DNA of 64,000 bases from Gambelia wislizenii. Lineage: Eukaryota > Chordata > Lepidosauria > Squamata > Crotaphytidae. The notes under the pieces are model-generated. The model had not been told where the DNA came from and made no database searches. It was given only the letters and a program-made list of their open reading frames with translations. Positions 10,856 to 21,725 of the stretch are shown in pieces (within the stretch, counting starts at the first letter, position 1; the number at the start of each line of letters is the position of its first letter). Location of the stretch: assembly GCA_030847615.1 (NCBI GenBank), contig JAUMIR010000015.1, forward strand, positions 2,001,501-2,065,500, in the 5' to 3' direction. The position numbers and the translations under genes were made by a program.

Positions 10856-11139
10856 TACAGGTTGCCCCCAGCTTGTGCAGGATTCGGTTGGAGCAAAAGG
10901 TCTCTCTAGGCATCTCGAGAGCCATAGAGTTGTGCTAGAAGTGGTCTCTCTAGGCATCGGAAGGTCCTCCAGTGAGACTCTATGGTCAAGTCGCACCAGA
11001 TGCCTAGAGAGGCATCCTCACTAGGCATTTTCTAGGTCCTCCAGTGCAATTCTATGGTATTCCATGGCAGTTCACTATCATACACAATTTTGCCTAAGTC
11101 GGGGAACGTGTCTCCCATGGATATGTGGGGCAACCTGTA
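10856..11139. mobile_element. MITE-C, complete
   Basis: TIRs are TACAGGTTGCCCCC and GGGGCAACCTGTA. The interior carries two rounds of the TCTCTAGGCAT and CTCTATGGT palindrome. Confidence 0.8.
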
Positions 11140-11299
11140 ACTTAGGAGAGTTTCAAACTGGGAAAGGGATGGGGCCATCAAACGATGTCATGGAGAAGGG
11201 GTGTGGGCATTTGGGGGAAGCTCAGAGGGCCACATGTGGCCCCAGGGCTGAAGTTTGGCAACCTGTGAAACAACCCCCCCCCCACACCTGCGGGCTCAC

Positions 11300-12476
11300 C
11301 TCTTGGCTGCAGGCCTTGTACTGCTTGCTTTCTCCCTCGCAGCGGAAAGTCTCCGTGCCGGGATAATACAGGTTCCACTGAGGCACTTCGGCCCCCGTCT
11401 GGGGCGGCCCCTGCCTCCGGGCATGGAACTGAACGGGGCTCCCACGCGGCAGGAGCCAAATGTCCGGCTCCACCATCTGAGGAGGGGCCACAGGCTGGTC
11501 CACAAAGAGGCTGTGGGATGACCGGATGCCGTAGCCACCGCCTCCGGCTGGCCGGGGCATGTTCTGCCTCTGTGTCCGGGTTCGAGCCTGCCCCTGGGGA
11601 GGCTGGTGAATGTGGCCCGTGGAGCGAGGAGACGGCTCTGGCGTGGCCCGGTGGCTCTTTCCCGTTCCGAGCTCTTTCTGCTGGGAAGCAGAACTGTGGT
11701 TCCTCAGGACTCGGTGCGTCAGGCGCAGCTCCACCTCGCCCTGAGGACGGTGACCGACCTTCCGGGAGGGCAACCGAGAAGTGGGAGGTCCCGCGCTTGC
11801 TGTCAAGATGCCCTCTTCTGCTCCCGCTGCACCCTCCAGGACAGAGACACCCCTTGATTTCTCGGATGGGGGTCCCTTTCTTCCAGGCCTCTCCTGGGGT
11901 CTTGCACAGGCCCCCGGGTTATGCTGCTGCGGCGGCTGTGGGTGGATTTCTCCCTCTGCCAAGAGATGTTTGGCATCACCAGAGAACTTTGCAGAAGATG
12001 TGGCCTCCTTCCCATGATGCTCTGCTTCCCCTGAGGGATTGCTGTGGCCCGTCGTGGCTGTACCCGGTTCCATGGGCGGAGGCGTGTCCGCTGGGTCTTT
12101 GCTCTTGACAGTGTGGCTGTGCCCTGGATTGTGTCCTCCTGGGAGCGCCGGATGGGAGTGAGCCGCACCGTTGGCTGGCAGGGGCTGCTTCTGTTTGTCA
12201 CGGGTTCGAGGGTCAGACGCAGAGGCTAGCGGGTCCCTTTCCTGGCTCCCCTCCTCATGGGAGGAAGAAGAGCGGATTACTTTGCGTTTCGGCTTCCTCG
12301 ATGGAGGGCGAGGAGGCGGCGGAGGGGGAGGGAGAGGAGGCCCGGGGACTTGATCTCTGTGGTGCCTCTTTGTGCGGGTTGCAGCCCCCTCAGCCGGGTC
12401 TTTGTGGAGGGGCAAGGCAAACGGCACCTTCCCGTAACCATACTTGCCGGGCTTGATGGGCTCTCGAACCCGAGAC
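11300..12476 (-). CDS. ADAMTSL4: ADAMTSL4 exon 4: Pro-rich linker and second half of TSR1
   Basis: The exon completes codon 275 and encodes 276-667. The acceptor is TTTCTGCCTTCCAG; the donor is GAG|GTGAGC. It opens SRVREPIKPGKYGYGKVPFA, the strongest ADAMTSL4-specific match. It then becomes low-complexity: a run of prolines (PPPPPPPRPP) followed by basic RKPKRKV, and Ser/His/Gly-rich stretches with few hydrophobics, so disorder is likely. It closes with RCEGESKQYKACSQE, the second half of the thrombospondin repeat begun in E3. Cysteines are scarce between. Reading frame is open throughout. An in-frame ATG farther upstream at 12670 lies in intron and MITE sequence and is not the start. Confidence 0.96.
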
Positions 12477-12571
12477 CTGGAAGGCAGAAAGTGAGTTTGT
12501 GTGGAGTGTTCTGATTTTAAGCATCTCCTCCTGCAACAAAACAAAACAAAACAAAACCCTCCAAACAAATA

Positions 12572-12804
12572 AAGCTGTCCCTTCATATTTGCTGTGGTTT
12601 GGTTCCAGGACCCCCCCGTAGATACCAAAATTTGTGAATACTCAGGTCCCATTCTATGCAATGGCATCACAAAATGGTGTCCCTTATATAAGACAGCAAA
12701 ATCAAGGTTTGCTTTTGGGATTATTATTTTTTAAAGAATATTTTCAAGCCGTGAATACTTAATTCCGTGGATACCAAATCCGTGGATACGGAGGGACAAC
12801 TGTA
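12572..12804 (-). mobile_element. MITE-A, near complete
   Basis: It starts GCTGTCCCTTCATATTTG and ends GGAGGGACAACTGTA. The core includes ATGGTGTCCCTTATATAAG. It lies within 100 bp of exon 4. Confidence 0.85.
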
Positions 12805-13140
12805 GATTTATACTGTAAAGACTTGAAGTATCCTACAGGGTGCAGCAGAGAGAGCTAAGGGCAGATTGCTATAGCTAGTCTGTGTAGGACAAGATTAATG
12901 CCTGAGAAAGGTAGCCTTGGAAACTTGGACTCTGGAGAAATTGTTATCTACCTCTCCTAGAGAAAATGTTTGTTTTTGTCTATAAAAAAGAAGGTACTGT
13001 GTAATTAGCAATCCTATGCAACTGTGTTTCGGTTTTTGTTATGGGCCTGCAATATAAAAGATGTTTTCCTGCTGAATGCTGAAATACACAGTATAATTAT
13101 CTGAGAGGATTCTCTGTAACTTTGTAATAATTCTCTGTAA
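12805..13140. other. Intron 3, unrecognised
   Basis: No motif or repeat was recognised in this stretch. Confidence 0.4.
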
Positions 13141-13803
13141 CTTTGGATACCCAGGACCCACCCACCCCCCGTAGATACCAAAATCCATGAATACTCAAGT
13201 CCCATGATATGCAATGACATCGCAAAACGGTGTCCCTTATAGAAGATGGTAAAATCAAGGTTTGCTTTCTAGATTATTATTTTTTAAGAATATTTTCAAG
13301 CCGTAAATACTTAAATCCGTGGATACCAGATCCGTGAATATTCAAGTCCCATTCTATACAATGGCATAGCAAAATGGTGTCCCTTATAGAAGATGGCAAA
13401 ATCAAGGCTTGCTTTCTAGACTATTATTTTTTTTAAGAATATTTTCAAGCCATAAATACTTAAATCCGTGGATACCAGATCTGTGAATATTCAAGTCCCA
13501 TTCTATACAATGGCATAGCAAAATGGTGTCCCTTATAGAAGATGGCAAAATCAAGGCTTGCTTTCTAGACTATTATTTTTTTTAAGAATATTTTCAAGCC
13601 ATAAATACTTAAATCCGTGGATACCAGATCCGTGAATATTCAAGTCCCATTCTATACAATGGCATAGCAAAATGGTGTCCCTTATAGAAGATGGCAAAAT
13701 CAAGGCTTGCTTTCTAGATTATTATTTTTTTAAGAATATTTTCAAGCCGCAAATACTCAAATTCATGGATATCAAATCCGTGGATACAGATGGACAACCG
13801 TAT
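13141..13803 (-). mobile_element. MITE-A with internal 149-bp tandem array (4 units)
   Basis: Equivalent positions (CAAGG of the core) recur near 13256, 13403, 13552 and 13701, a 147-149-bp period. Outer ends are the ordinary MITE-A ends (GGACAACCGTA on the right). The inner units are nearly identical to one another. Confidence 0.85.
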
Positions 13804-14075
13804 TCAAGTTAAATTTGCTGAAAGTATGATAATGAGGAAAAGCAATGTTAAAGAAATGTCTAACAATTATTTTGGTCTGTACATGAGTTATTCTGCTTAT
13901 ATGCATGGAAAAGGAATGTTTTTACTTAACAAAAATTTTAAATAAATATTGGCGGGGGGGGGGGAGGAAATAAAGTTCTGACCAAAACTGGGAGCACATT
14001 CACCTCCACCAGCACCACCACGGAAGCCACTGGTGAACGCTGGTTCTCTCCCCAAAGTAGGGCCCAAATTCTTAC

Positions 14076-14803
14076 CTCCGCGCGACCTGAGATTCAGGCG
14101 TCGGGGAAGCCGCCCAGCTGTGTCTGCTGCTGTCCGACTGGCTGCCGTGACGGGGTCGATCGGGTCTCAGGCCTGCGCTTTGGCTGTCCCTCCTCAGAGG
14201 CTTGAATAAGGGGAGGGATTCGCGAGTGGCCGGGCCATCATGTCTGGAGGAGGTCCCAATACGGGCAACGTGGGGCAGCCTTTGGGATGAGGCGTGGCGG
14301 GGAAGTTGCTCCCGGGGAGAGGCGGGGTCCCTCCGGTGGCTGTTGGGGCCCCCCATGACAGTCCGCGATCGAGTCGGGGGCCACTCCTCAGTGGGGAAGT
14401 CCCCATGCCGACTGTAGCGATTGGGGGGATTGTAGGGGGCGGCCGGAGGGGGCAGCCGTGGGCTGTGAAGAGGGAGGACAGAGCCACTGCCGGGGAAGGT
14501 CAGGGCAGGGTTGGTGTTCTGGTCAGTGTGGAGCGGATAAGCCGAACGGGCCGGATGTGGCCCAGTGGTTCTATCTCCTTGTTGAGGAGGCTGAGGAGGA
14601 TACACAGGGGGTGGGACCGGGTCTGTCCTCCCTGCCCAGGGGACACGTTGATAGGGAGACTGGCAGGCTCGGGTCCGCTCCAAGACCCCCAGGCCGCAGC
14701 GTTGAGAACAGGCCGACCACGGACCCCACGTGTTCCAGACTCCGGGCACCCAGCTCCCCGTGCCGTCATCCTCAGAGGCCTGCCGAGGCACGCGTCGCGG
14801 GAC
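14076..14803 (-). CDS. ADAMTSL4: ADAMTSL4 exon 3: first half of TSR1 and Pro-rich linker
   Basis: The exon encodes residues 33-274 plus two bases. The acceptor is TCGCTGTTCTCCCGCAG; the donor is CGGAG|GTAAGA. VWNTWGPWSACSQRCGLGV gives a WxxWxxW tryptophan ladder (W55, W58, W61) and cysteines C64, C68 and C79, as in TSP type-1 repeats. The residue before C68 is Arg, so the usual O-fucose consensus is absent; human ADAMTSL4, as remembered, has Pro there. The rest is Pro/Arg/Ser-rich (PVPPPVYPPQPPQQGD) without cysteines, probably disordered. GC content is much higher than in the flanking introns. Confidence 0.95.
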
Positions 14804-14850
14804 CTGCGGGAGAACAGCGAGAGGTCAAGGACATTTTTCGCAACTGTCGT

Positions 14851-15228
14851 CTTAGAATCATAGAATTGCAGAGTTGGAAGAGACCACGAGGGCCATCCAG
14901 TCCAACCCCATTCTGCCATGCAGGAAATCACGATCAAAGCATCCCCGACAGATCGCCATCCAGGCTCTGTTTAAAGACCTCCAAGGAAGGAGACCCCACC
15001 ACACTCCAAGACATAGAATCATAGAATGGTAGAAGGGACCTCCAAGGGCCATCTAGTCCAACCCTATTCTGCCACGCAGGAATCATGATGGCCATCCAGC
15101 CTCTGTTTAAAGACCTCCAAGGAAGGAGACCCCACCACGCTCCGAGGGAGTGCGTTCCACTGCCGAACAGCTCTTACTGTCAGAAAGTTCTTCCTCATAT
15201 TGAGGTGGAATCTCTGTTCTTGGCTTCT
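14851..15228 (-). mobile_element. Two adjacent CR1 3' ends
   Basis: One starts at 14851 (AGAATCATAGAATTGCAG) and a second at 15013 (AGAATCATAGAATGGTAG). Both are 5'-truncated, the second ending in the [18 protein letters not shown] region. Confidence 0.88.
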
Positions 15229-16070
15229 TCTATTATTTTGATTCATTATTATTTTGATTAATACCCCACCTTTTCCCCAGTCTGGGATTTAAAGGTAGCT
15301 CATAAAGGTTAGCACAGACACAACTAAAAAAAAAATTCACATAAAAAAATAAATAAAAATTCATCTTTAGCAACTGAAGAAGGCGAAAGCTGAAGCATTT
15401 TGTTCATAGAGTCTCTCTGGAGGACCTAGTGAATCCTAGAGAGGACACCTCTCTAAGCATCTTCTAGGTCCTCCAGTGAGACTCTATGGTCTGCTTTTGC
15501 TGGAAGCATACCATAGAAGTATTGACAAATTGGAGCGTGTCCAGAGGAGGGCGACTAAAATGGTGAAAGGTCTGGAAATGATGCCTTATGAGGAGAGACT
15601 TAGGGAGCTGGGTATGTTTAGCCTGGAAAAAAGACGGTTAAGAGGCGATATGATAGCCCTGTTTAAGTATTTGAAGGGGTGTCACGTTGAGGATGGAGCA
15701 AGCTTGTTTTCTGCTGCTCCAGAGACTGGAACACGGAGCCATGGATGCAAGCTCCAGGAACAGAGATTCCACCTCAACATTAGGAGGAACTTTTTGACAG
15801 TGAGAGCTGTTCGGCAGTGGAACACACTCCCTCCGAGCGTGGTGGGGTCTCCTTCCTTCCTTGGAGGTCTTTAAACAGAGGCTGGATGGCCATCTGTCGG
15901 GGATGCTTTGATCAAGATTTCCTGCGTGGCAGAATGGGGTTGGACTGGATGGCCCTCGGGGTCTCTTCCAACTCTGCAATTCTATGATTCTAAGTGCACT
16001 GGAGGATGGAGAAAATGCCTAGAGAGGATGCAGGTAAGTAAAACCACAGATACAGGGGCTATACTGTATT
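15229..16070. mobile_element. MITE-C remnant interrupted by a CR1
   Basis: 15395-15497 holds the palindrome (GAGGACCTAG, then ACTCTATGGT) and 15998-16070 resumes MITE-C-like sequence ending GGGGCTATACTGTA. CR1 15505-15996 lies between. 15230-15390 is AT-rich with a LINE-tail-like piece. Confidence 0.6.
15505..15996 (+). mobile_element. CR1 LINE, 3' part, young subfamily
   Basis: It reads [40 protein letters not shown] and [15 protein letters not shown], ending ATTCTATGATTCTA. Nearly identical in wording to the copies at 22856 and 56198, suggesting recent spread. Confidence 0.92.
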
Positions 16071-16179
16071 TATTTCCTGGCAAAGCGTAAAGAAAGTCAA
16101 AGGCTGATACCTATAACTCTCCTCAGACTCCACCAGGCTGTTCCCACATTCAAACCTTAAGGATCAAAACTTAGGTCTT

Positions 16180-16760
16180 GTCTATTCTATACAACGGGGA
16201 AAAAATACGAACATGTTCAGCAAGGCAGGCATTCGCAACAATGCATCCTGCCTACATGGCCAAAAAAGCCCCCCTAAACTCCATATGAACCCCTAGCCAG
16301 ATGGTGGCTGCGAGTGATTTACTCGCAATTTTAAATCTGCCACCGCCAATTTTTAAAAGAATTTTCCAGCGTGCACACAAGCAACACTTTGTATTTACAC
16401 TGATAGAAAGAATTTTTAAAAAGTATAAAATCACTGTTTCGCTGACTTACCGGACCCTCACTTAGCAGCGGTTGCAGTTGGGTTCTCTCTTTGCTAGCTC
16501 TACCCCCCCCCCCGTCCTCATCCAGACAATCAGACTGCACTGCCTGTTCGTATTTGTGTAAATGTGAACGTTCAAACGATCACACATTTGCATGTCGTAC
16601 CGAGCATTTAAAAAAATCCATACAAAGCCCCGGAGGTGGCACACACAGACTTTGTGGTAGATTTTGCGGGGGCCCCCTTCTGAATGACACGTATTTGTGC
16701 GAACTGCACGTTTGCATGCCATTTTTTTTTAAAACCGTATAGACAATATCCCAATATATG
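16180..16760. mobile_element. Dispersed repeat F, diverged
   Basis: CGAGTGATTTACTCGC, CACCGCCAATTTTT and GGGGGCCCCCTTCTGAATG type blocks are shared with the other F copies. Confidence 0.5.
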
Positions 16761-17116
16761 TATATTTGATGGGAGGAAAAGCTTCCAAAATGTTAAGTTT
16801 TGATCCAGTACCAGATGTGGAGCATGCCTGTTGGTATGACAGAATATTTGGTCCTTTTGCCTTAATTGAAAGCCTTCATTGATTCACCTCTCTATCAAGT
16901 CCTGTATCTCTCTCTCTCCCTATTTACAGAGTTTGGAAGTATACCTTTTTGGACTACAACTCCCAACAACATCCAGTAGGCATGCCAGCTCAGGATCAAT
17001 ACAAGCCTTGATTTTCTTAGCCAATACCTGAGACCTAGAGCCGGTCCATCGTCATTAAGTATTATTCATTGTTGCTTGGGGAGACAGGATAAGGAAAGGT
17101 TAATCTAGCTGGACAC
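16761..17116. other. Intron 2: repeat-D and repeat-G fragments
   Basis: 16950-16985 is CTACAACTCCCAACAACATC (repeat D type). 17020-17116 begins repeat G (GGGGAGACAGGATAAGG), which resumes after the SINE. Confidence 0.45.
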
Positions 17117-17352
17117 AGCCAGTGTGGTGTTATCGGTCCAAGCGTTGGACATGACTTTGGGAGACCAGGGTTCAAATCTCCACTTGGCCATAAAAACCCA
17201 CTGGGTGATCCTGGGCAGGTTCCAATTTCTCAGCTTCAGAGGAAGGCAAAGGCAAACCCCCTCCGAAGAAATCTTGCCAAGAAAACCCCAAGATAGGTTC
17301 ACCTTAGGATTGCCATAATTAAAAAATGACTTGAAGGTACACAACAACAATA
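17117..17352 (+). mobile_element. tRNA-derived SINE, full length
   Basis: The head resembles a tRNA (CCAGTGTGGTGTTATCGG as A box region, GGGTTCAAATCTCC as B box). The body has AAACCCACTGGGTGATCC and GAGGAAGGCAAAGGCAAACC, then an ACACAACAACAA tail. This is the lizard ACA-type SINE as I know it. It is inserted in repeat G. Confidence 0.85.
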
Positions 17353-17465
17353 ATCTAGCCAACTTGCTTCTAGCCAAAAGGTGGGTGCAGAGCAGAGTGG
17401 AGGGTGAGCCCTGGCACCACAGTGACTGCGAGGAAAGGAGGAAACTGTATAAATGTACAGACCTA
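17353..17465 (+). repeat. Repeat G, right part
   Basis: GGTGCAGAGCAGAGTGGAGG and GTGAGCCCTGGCACCACAG recur at 32220-32285 and 44695-44760. Confidence 0.65.
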
Positions 17466-17519
17466 ATCCTAATCTCTAGAGCTAGAGAAAGTTCCTATTT
17501 CAGATGACAACTTCTAGAA

Positions 17520-17695
17520 TATACAAGTCACCCTCCCATATCCACAGAACCAATATCCATGGTTTTAGTTATCCATGGCTGAAAAAACAGGGACACATAC
17601 CATAGAGTCATGCTGGAAAATGCCTAGAGAAGTGTCCTCTCTAGGAATCGCTAGGTCCTCCAATGCAGCTCTATGGTATGTTTGTACTGAAAGTC
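17520..17695 (+). mobile_element. MITE-C, partial
   Basis: It contains ACCATAGAGTCATGCTGG paired with CAGCTCTATGGTA, and the TCCATGGCTGAAAAAACAGG type arm. Confidence 0.65.
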
Positions 17696-17943
17696 CTTTA
17701 TTTTATTTTTCTTTATTTGTAATTTGCCTCCTATTTACTGTTAGACTTTGTTTTTCTTATGGTTCTTATTGTGTATCCCTAACATGTTTATATAATCCCT
17801 ACCACATATGTTTTGGACATGTTGTTCTTCTGTTATGATATGTGTTGAGTTCCTTACTTGATTTTGTATCAATTATTGATCTTCTCATATGATATTTTAA
17901 CACAGCTGTGTTTGTATTTCCCCCTTGTATAATTTCTTTTCAA
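17696..17943. other. AT-rich stretch, unrecognised
   Basis: T-rich, no coding signal. Confidence 0.4.
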
Positions 17944-18466
17944 TACACTTGTCCCTCCATATCTACAGATTTGGTATCCACGGATTTAAGTATGGAAAAT
18001 ATTCTTTAAAAAATAATCATCCAAAAAGCAAACCTTGATTTTGCCATCTTATACAAGGGACACCATTTTGCTATGCCATTGCTTATCATGGGACTTGAGT
18101 ATTCACAGATTTTGGTATCCACAGATTTAACTATTTATGGCTTGAAAATATTCTTTAAAAAATAATAATCCTAATAGCAAACCTTGATTTTGCCATCTTA
18201 TACAAGGGACACCATTTTGCTATGCCATTGCGTATCATGGGACTTGAGTATTCACAGATTTTGGTATCCACAGATTTAACTATTTATGGCTTGAAAATAT
18301 TCTTTAACAAATAATAATCCTAATAGCAAACCTTGATTTTGCCATCTTATATAAGGGACACCATTTTGCTCTGCCACTGCATATCATGGGACTTGAGTAT
18401 TCACAGATTTTGGTATTCAGGGGGGTCCTGGAACCAAACCCAAGCAAATATGAAGCGACAACTGTA
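17944..18466 (+). mobile_element. MITE-A with internal tandem duplication (3 units)
   Basis: Starts TACACTTGTCCCTCC and ends GCGACAACTGTA. The core AACCTTGATTTTGCC recurs at about 18031, 18179 and 18329, spaced 148 and 150 bp. Confidence 0.85.
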
Positions 18467-18743
18467 CTAATTTACCCATATTGGAAAACGTATTCTGGGT
18501 GTTTTTTCTCCAGTTTGCTGTTTGGTGCTTTTTGGCACTCCTTTCCTTAGTTCTATTATATTGCAGCCATTTTTTCGGTTTGGTCATACTTTTTCCCAAA
18601 CCACCTTTGAGAAGTCCTGAGATCTAGGAACTTGATTTTGCAAAAAATTACGACAGTGGAAGTGTCTGTTCTGGCTTGGAGACATTAAAAGTTATATTCC
18701 CCCCAAAAGCAACATGCCCTGAATTCTGAAACAGGGATATAAA

Positions 18744-18960
18744 TACAGTTGTCCATCCGTATCCACAGATTTAAGTATTCACAGCTTGAAAATATTCTTT
18801 CAAAAATAATTATCCAAAAAGCAAACCTTGATTTTGCCATCTTATATCAGGAACACCATTTTGCTATGCCGTTGCATAGAATGGGACTTGAGTATTCATG
18901 GATTTTGGTATCCATGGGGGTCCTGGAACCAAACCCTAGAGAATATGAAGGGACAACTGC

Positions 18961-19008
<48 letters not shown>

Positions 19009-19159
19009 ATTCAAAAAGCAAACCTTGATTTTGCCATCTTCTATAAGGGACACCACTTTGCTATGCCATTGCATATAATGGGACTTGAATATTCACGGAT
19101 TTTGGTATCCATGGGTTGTCCTGGAACAAAACCCCAGCAAATATGAAGGGACAACTGTA
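18744..19159 (+). mobile_element. MITE-A with partial duplication around a (GT)n(AT)n tract
   Basis: A full MITE-A (TACAGTTGTCC to GGGACAACTG) is followed by (GT)n(TA)n at 18960-19008. A second partial copy then ends GGGACAACTGTA. Confidence 0.8.
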
Positions 19160-19594
19160 TAGCTCTTGTTTTTTGAGGGTTAACAGGGATGATCTTTGTC
19201 TCATTTTGGGTTGTGTACTCTTCTTTTCCGAAATTCTTTCTCCCTACCCTCTTCTAGGCGAAATCCCAGGCTGTCTCACGATGCTTCCCAGCTGGTATCC
19301 ACCACCTCAAAAAAGGCAGCTGTTTCCTTTCTCCTGGCGGGCCGTGATGTCAGAGCCGCATCCAGGAGGAGAGGTCCAAAAAGGGCAAATTTTTCAGCCA
19401 AAAAAGGAAATTATTAATAAAATTAGGACAAGCCTCAGGCAGCAAAGCTGAGTCCTTTAGTGCTCTTGGAGGGGAGAGTCATGGAGCAAGGAGAGGGAAG
19501 AGAGTTGAGGGTCTCAATCCATTGAACAAAAAAAAAGGGAAACCAGGATTCCTCTAAAGAGGCTAAAAAGGATCACACAGAGAGAAAGAGGTGC
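19160..19594. other. Intron 2, unrecognised
   Basis: No conserved motif. A purine-rich tail lies near 19480-19580. Confidence 0.4.
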
Positions 19595-19698
19595 AAAATG
19601 CTTTGATCGTGATTTCCTGCATGGCAGAATAGGGTTGGACTAGATGGCCCTCATGGTCTCTTCCAACTCTGCAATTCTATGATTCTATGATTCTATGA
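19595..19698 (+). mobile_element. CR1 LINE, 3' terminus
   Basis: TTGGACTAGATGGCCCTCAT and ATTCTATGATTCTATGATTC, the CR1 3' octamer repeats. Confidence 0.9.
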
Positions 19699-20134
19699 AA
19701 TGGAGATTCAGGAATGGAGGCGGAATTGCCACTGGTACTGATGGAGGCTGTTGAATTGGGAAGAGATGGTGGTAAGGGGCACCTTTAGTAATCAGAGGAA
19801 ACCTGAACCCTAAAACAGGGCATCCTTTTCTCTTCCTCCACCATTTCTTTACCTAAACGTTCCAGCATTTTTCCTCTACTCCCTTGACACACCGACAGAG
19901 TCACAACAGGCACACTCTTCTGAGACAGATACTCACACAGAGACACACTCCTCCAACTCTTCTTCTTCTTCAAAAACGCCATACCCTTGCCATTCAGAAA
20001 TAAGGAAGGAGGGGAAACTCACTGTTGTTCTGAAGCTGTCCCGCCTGGGCCTAAGAAGCTCTGAGTTCGAGACCTGCCTCTACCATTGGCTTCAGAGAAC
20101 TCTGTTTGGTACGTTGGGCGAACACAGGAGGCTA
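19699..20134. other. Intron 2, unrecognised
   Basis: No repeat or coding motif was identified. Confidence 0.4.
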
Positions 20135-20213
20135 TGTCATCATGTATCCCTGCATGGCAGAAGGGGGTTGGACTAGATGGCCCTTGTGGTCTCTTCCAAC
20201 TCTATGATTCTAT
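20135..20213 (+). mobile_element. CR1 LINE, 3' terminus
   Basis: TGGCAGAAGGGGGTTGGACT through TCTATGATTCTAT. Confidence 0.88.
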
Positions 20214-20316
20214 GTGAAGTCGAAGGCTTTCACGGCAAGCATCCATAGATTTTCCTTGGGTTCTTTCCGGGCTTTCCAGAACATGGCCTCACAGCCCAGA
20301 AAGAACTCAAGGAAAA
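20214..20316 (+). mobile_element. Hairpin element J, copy 2
   Basis: GTGAAGTCGAAGGCTTTCAC start. TTTCCTTGGGTTCTTTCCGG pairs with GAAAGAACTCAAGGAAAA. It is bounded by TCTATGATTCTAT on both sides, but that motif is also the CR1 tail repeat, so the duplication is ambiguous here. Confidence 0.65.
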
Positions 20317-20384
20317 TCTATGATTCTATTTTTGTCCATGTTTTTCTGTTCGAAATAATTTTTATGCACAGAAAACATGTCTCC

Positions 20385-20645
20385 GGAGACTAGGGCACGG
20401 AGCAATGGATTCAAATTTCAAGAAAAGAGATTCCACCTAAAGATTATTAGGAAGAATTTCTTGAGGGTAAGAGCTGTGCGATAATGGAACGGACTTACTG
20501 GGAGGGTGGTAGAGTCTCCTTCTTTGGCGGTTGTTCAACAGAGGTTGGATGGGCATCTTTCCGGAGTGCTTTTGCCCTGGATTTCTGCATGGCGGGAGTT
20601 GGACAAGATGGCCCTCACCGTCCCCTTCCACCTCTATGATTCTAT
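20385..20645 (+). mobile_element. CR1 LINE, 3' part
   Basis: GAGCAATGGATTCAAATTTC, AGAGATTCCACCTAAAG and ...CACCTCTATGATTCTAT. Diverged. Confidence 0.85.
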
Positions 20646-20984
20646 TATTTTACTTGGAAAATTATCAAGAGACGCTGATTATCCCCACTGTAACGAGGAA
20701 ATCCTCTTGACCTCTAGTTGGAATTCTTCTCTCTTCTTCCCAGTTCCACATGCAACTCTAATCAGAAGGGCTTGGTTCTTATTATCGATGCAACACCCAA
20801 AGCTCTGCTTTCGAGGCTTGCCAGAATATTTTTTTTTTAAACTTAAAGTCATTTTCTAGAAAATTTAATCCAGCTGTTCCTGGTGGGCCTTGGTGTCAGA
20901 ATTAGGTTGGTCTCCAGCCAAGGGTGAGTGAACAAGTGCTGCTGACCTTAGAAGTAGTGAACATGGGTGCTTTTTCTCCCCCCC
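20646..20984. other. Intron 2, unrecognised
   Basis: No recognisable element. Confidence 0.4.
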
Positions 20985-21630
20985 CCCCGAGACACCAGAT
21001 CCCGTCTGATCTTGGAAGTTAAGCAGGGCCAGCCCTTGTTAGTACTTGGATGGGAGATCGCCAAGGGATCCCAGGTGCTATAGGCTATATTTCAGAGGAA
21101 GGAACCACCAAAACCACCTCTGGGATTCCTTGCCTAAGAAAACCCTCTGAAATTCATGAGGTCACTGTAAACAAGGGAAAGGGTACCTTTTTGGACTGTC
21201 ACTCCCAGAATCCGTAGCCAGCATATTCTGGGAGTTGCAGTCCAAAAAGAAGACCCTTCCCCAAGCCCAGAAGGACTGCCAAAGAATCCCAGGTGCTGGA
21301 GGCTATGCTGGCTGGGGGATTCTGGGAGTGGCAGTCCAAAAAGAAGACCCTTCCCCAAGCCCAGAAGGACTGCCAAGGAATCCCAGGTGCTGGAGGCTAT
21401 GCTGGCTGGGGGATTCTGGGAGTGGCAGTCCAAACAGAAGACCCTTCCCCAAGCCCAGAAGGACTGCCAAGGAATCCCAGGTGCTGTTGGCTCTATTTCA
21501 GAGGAAGGAACTGGCAAAACCACTTCTGGGTATCACTCGTCTAAGAAAACCCTAGGAATTTAATGGGGTCACCATAAATCCACAAGGCAACTTGAAGGTA
21601 CATGATGTCACCACAACTCCATAGAATTAT
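20985..21630 (+). mobile_element. 5S-rRNA-derived SINE with internal 94-bp triplication
   Basis: The head (AGATCCCGTCTGATCTTGG, GTTAAGCAGGGCCAGCCC, ACTTGGATGGGAGATC) matches 5S rRNA internal promoter sequence. The body has CAGAGGAAGGAACCACC and CTAAGAAAACCCT. A 94-bp unit containing repeat D and GGACTGCCAAGGAATCCC repeats three times (unit starts about 21238, 21332 and 21426). The SINE tail then occurs a second time. Confidence 0.82.
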
Positions 21631-21658
21631 TTTATATGGAAACACTTCTCTCCCGCTT

Positions 21659-21725
21659 TTTGATGTTGTTATGTGCGGTCAAATCAGTGTCAACTTATGG
21701 CGACCCTTTGAGTGAGAGTCCTCCA
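21659..21725 (-). mobile_element. Short SINE tail fragment
   Basis: AACTTATGGCGACCCTTTGA is the shared 3' region of the tRNA-derived SINE, reverse orientation. Confidence 0.5.

Noticed and set aside
11222..12670. The full 482-codon minus frame as one exon
   Set aside because: Its upstream part is MITE-A and intron, and its end runs past a good donor at 11299. Only 11300-12476 is coding.
20985..21100. A 5S rRNA gene
   Set aside because: Only the internal promoter part resembles 5S, and it is fused to a SINE body, so it is a 5S-derived SINE.
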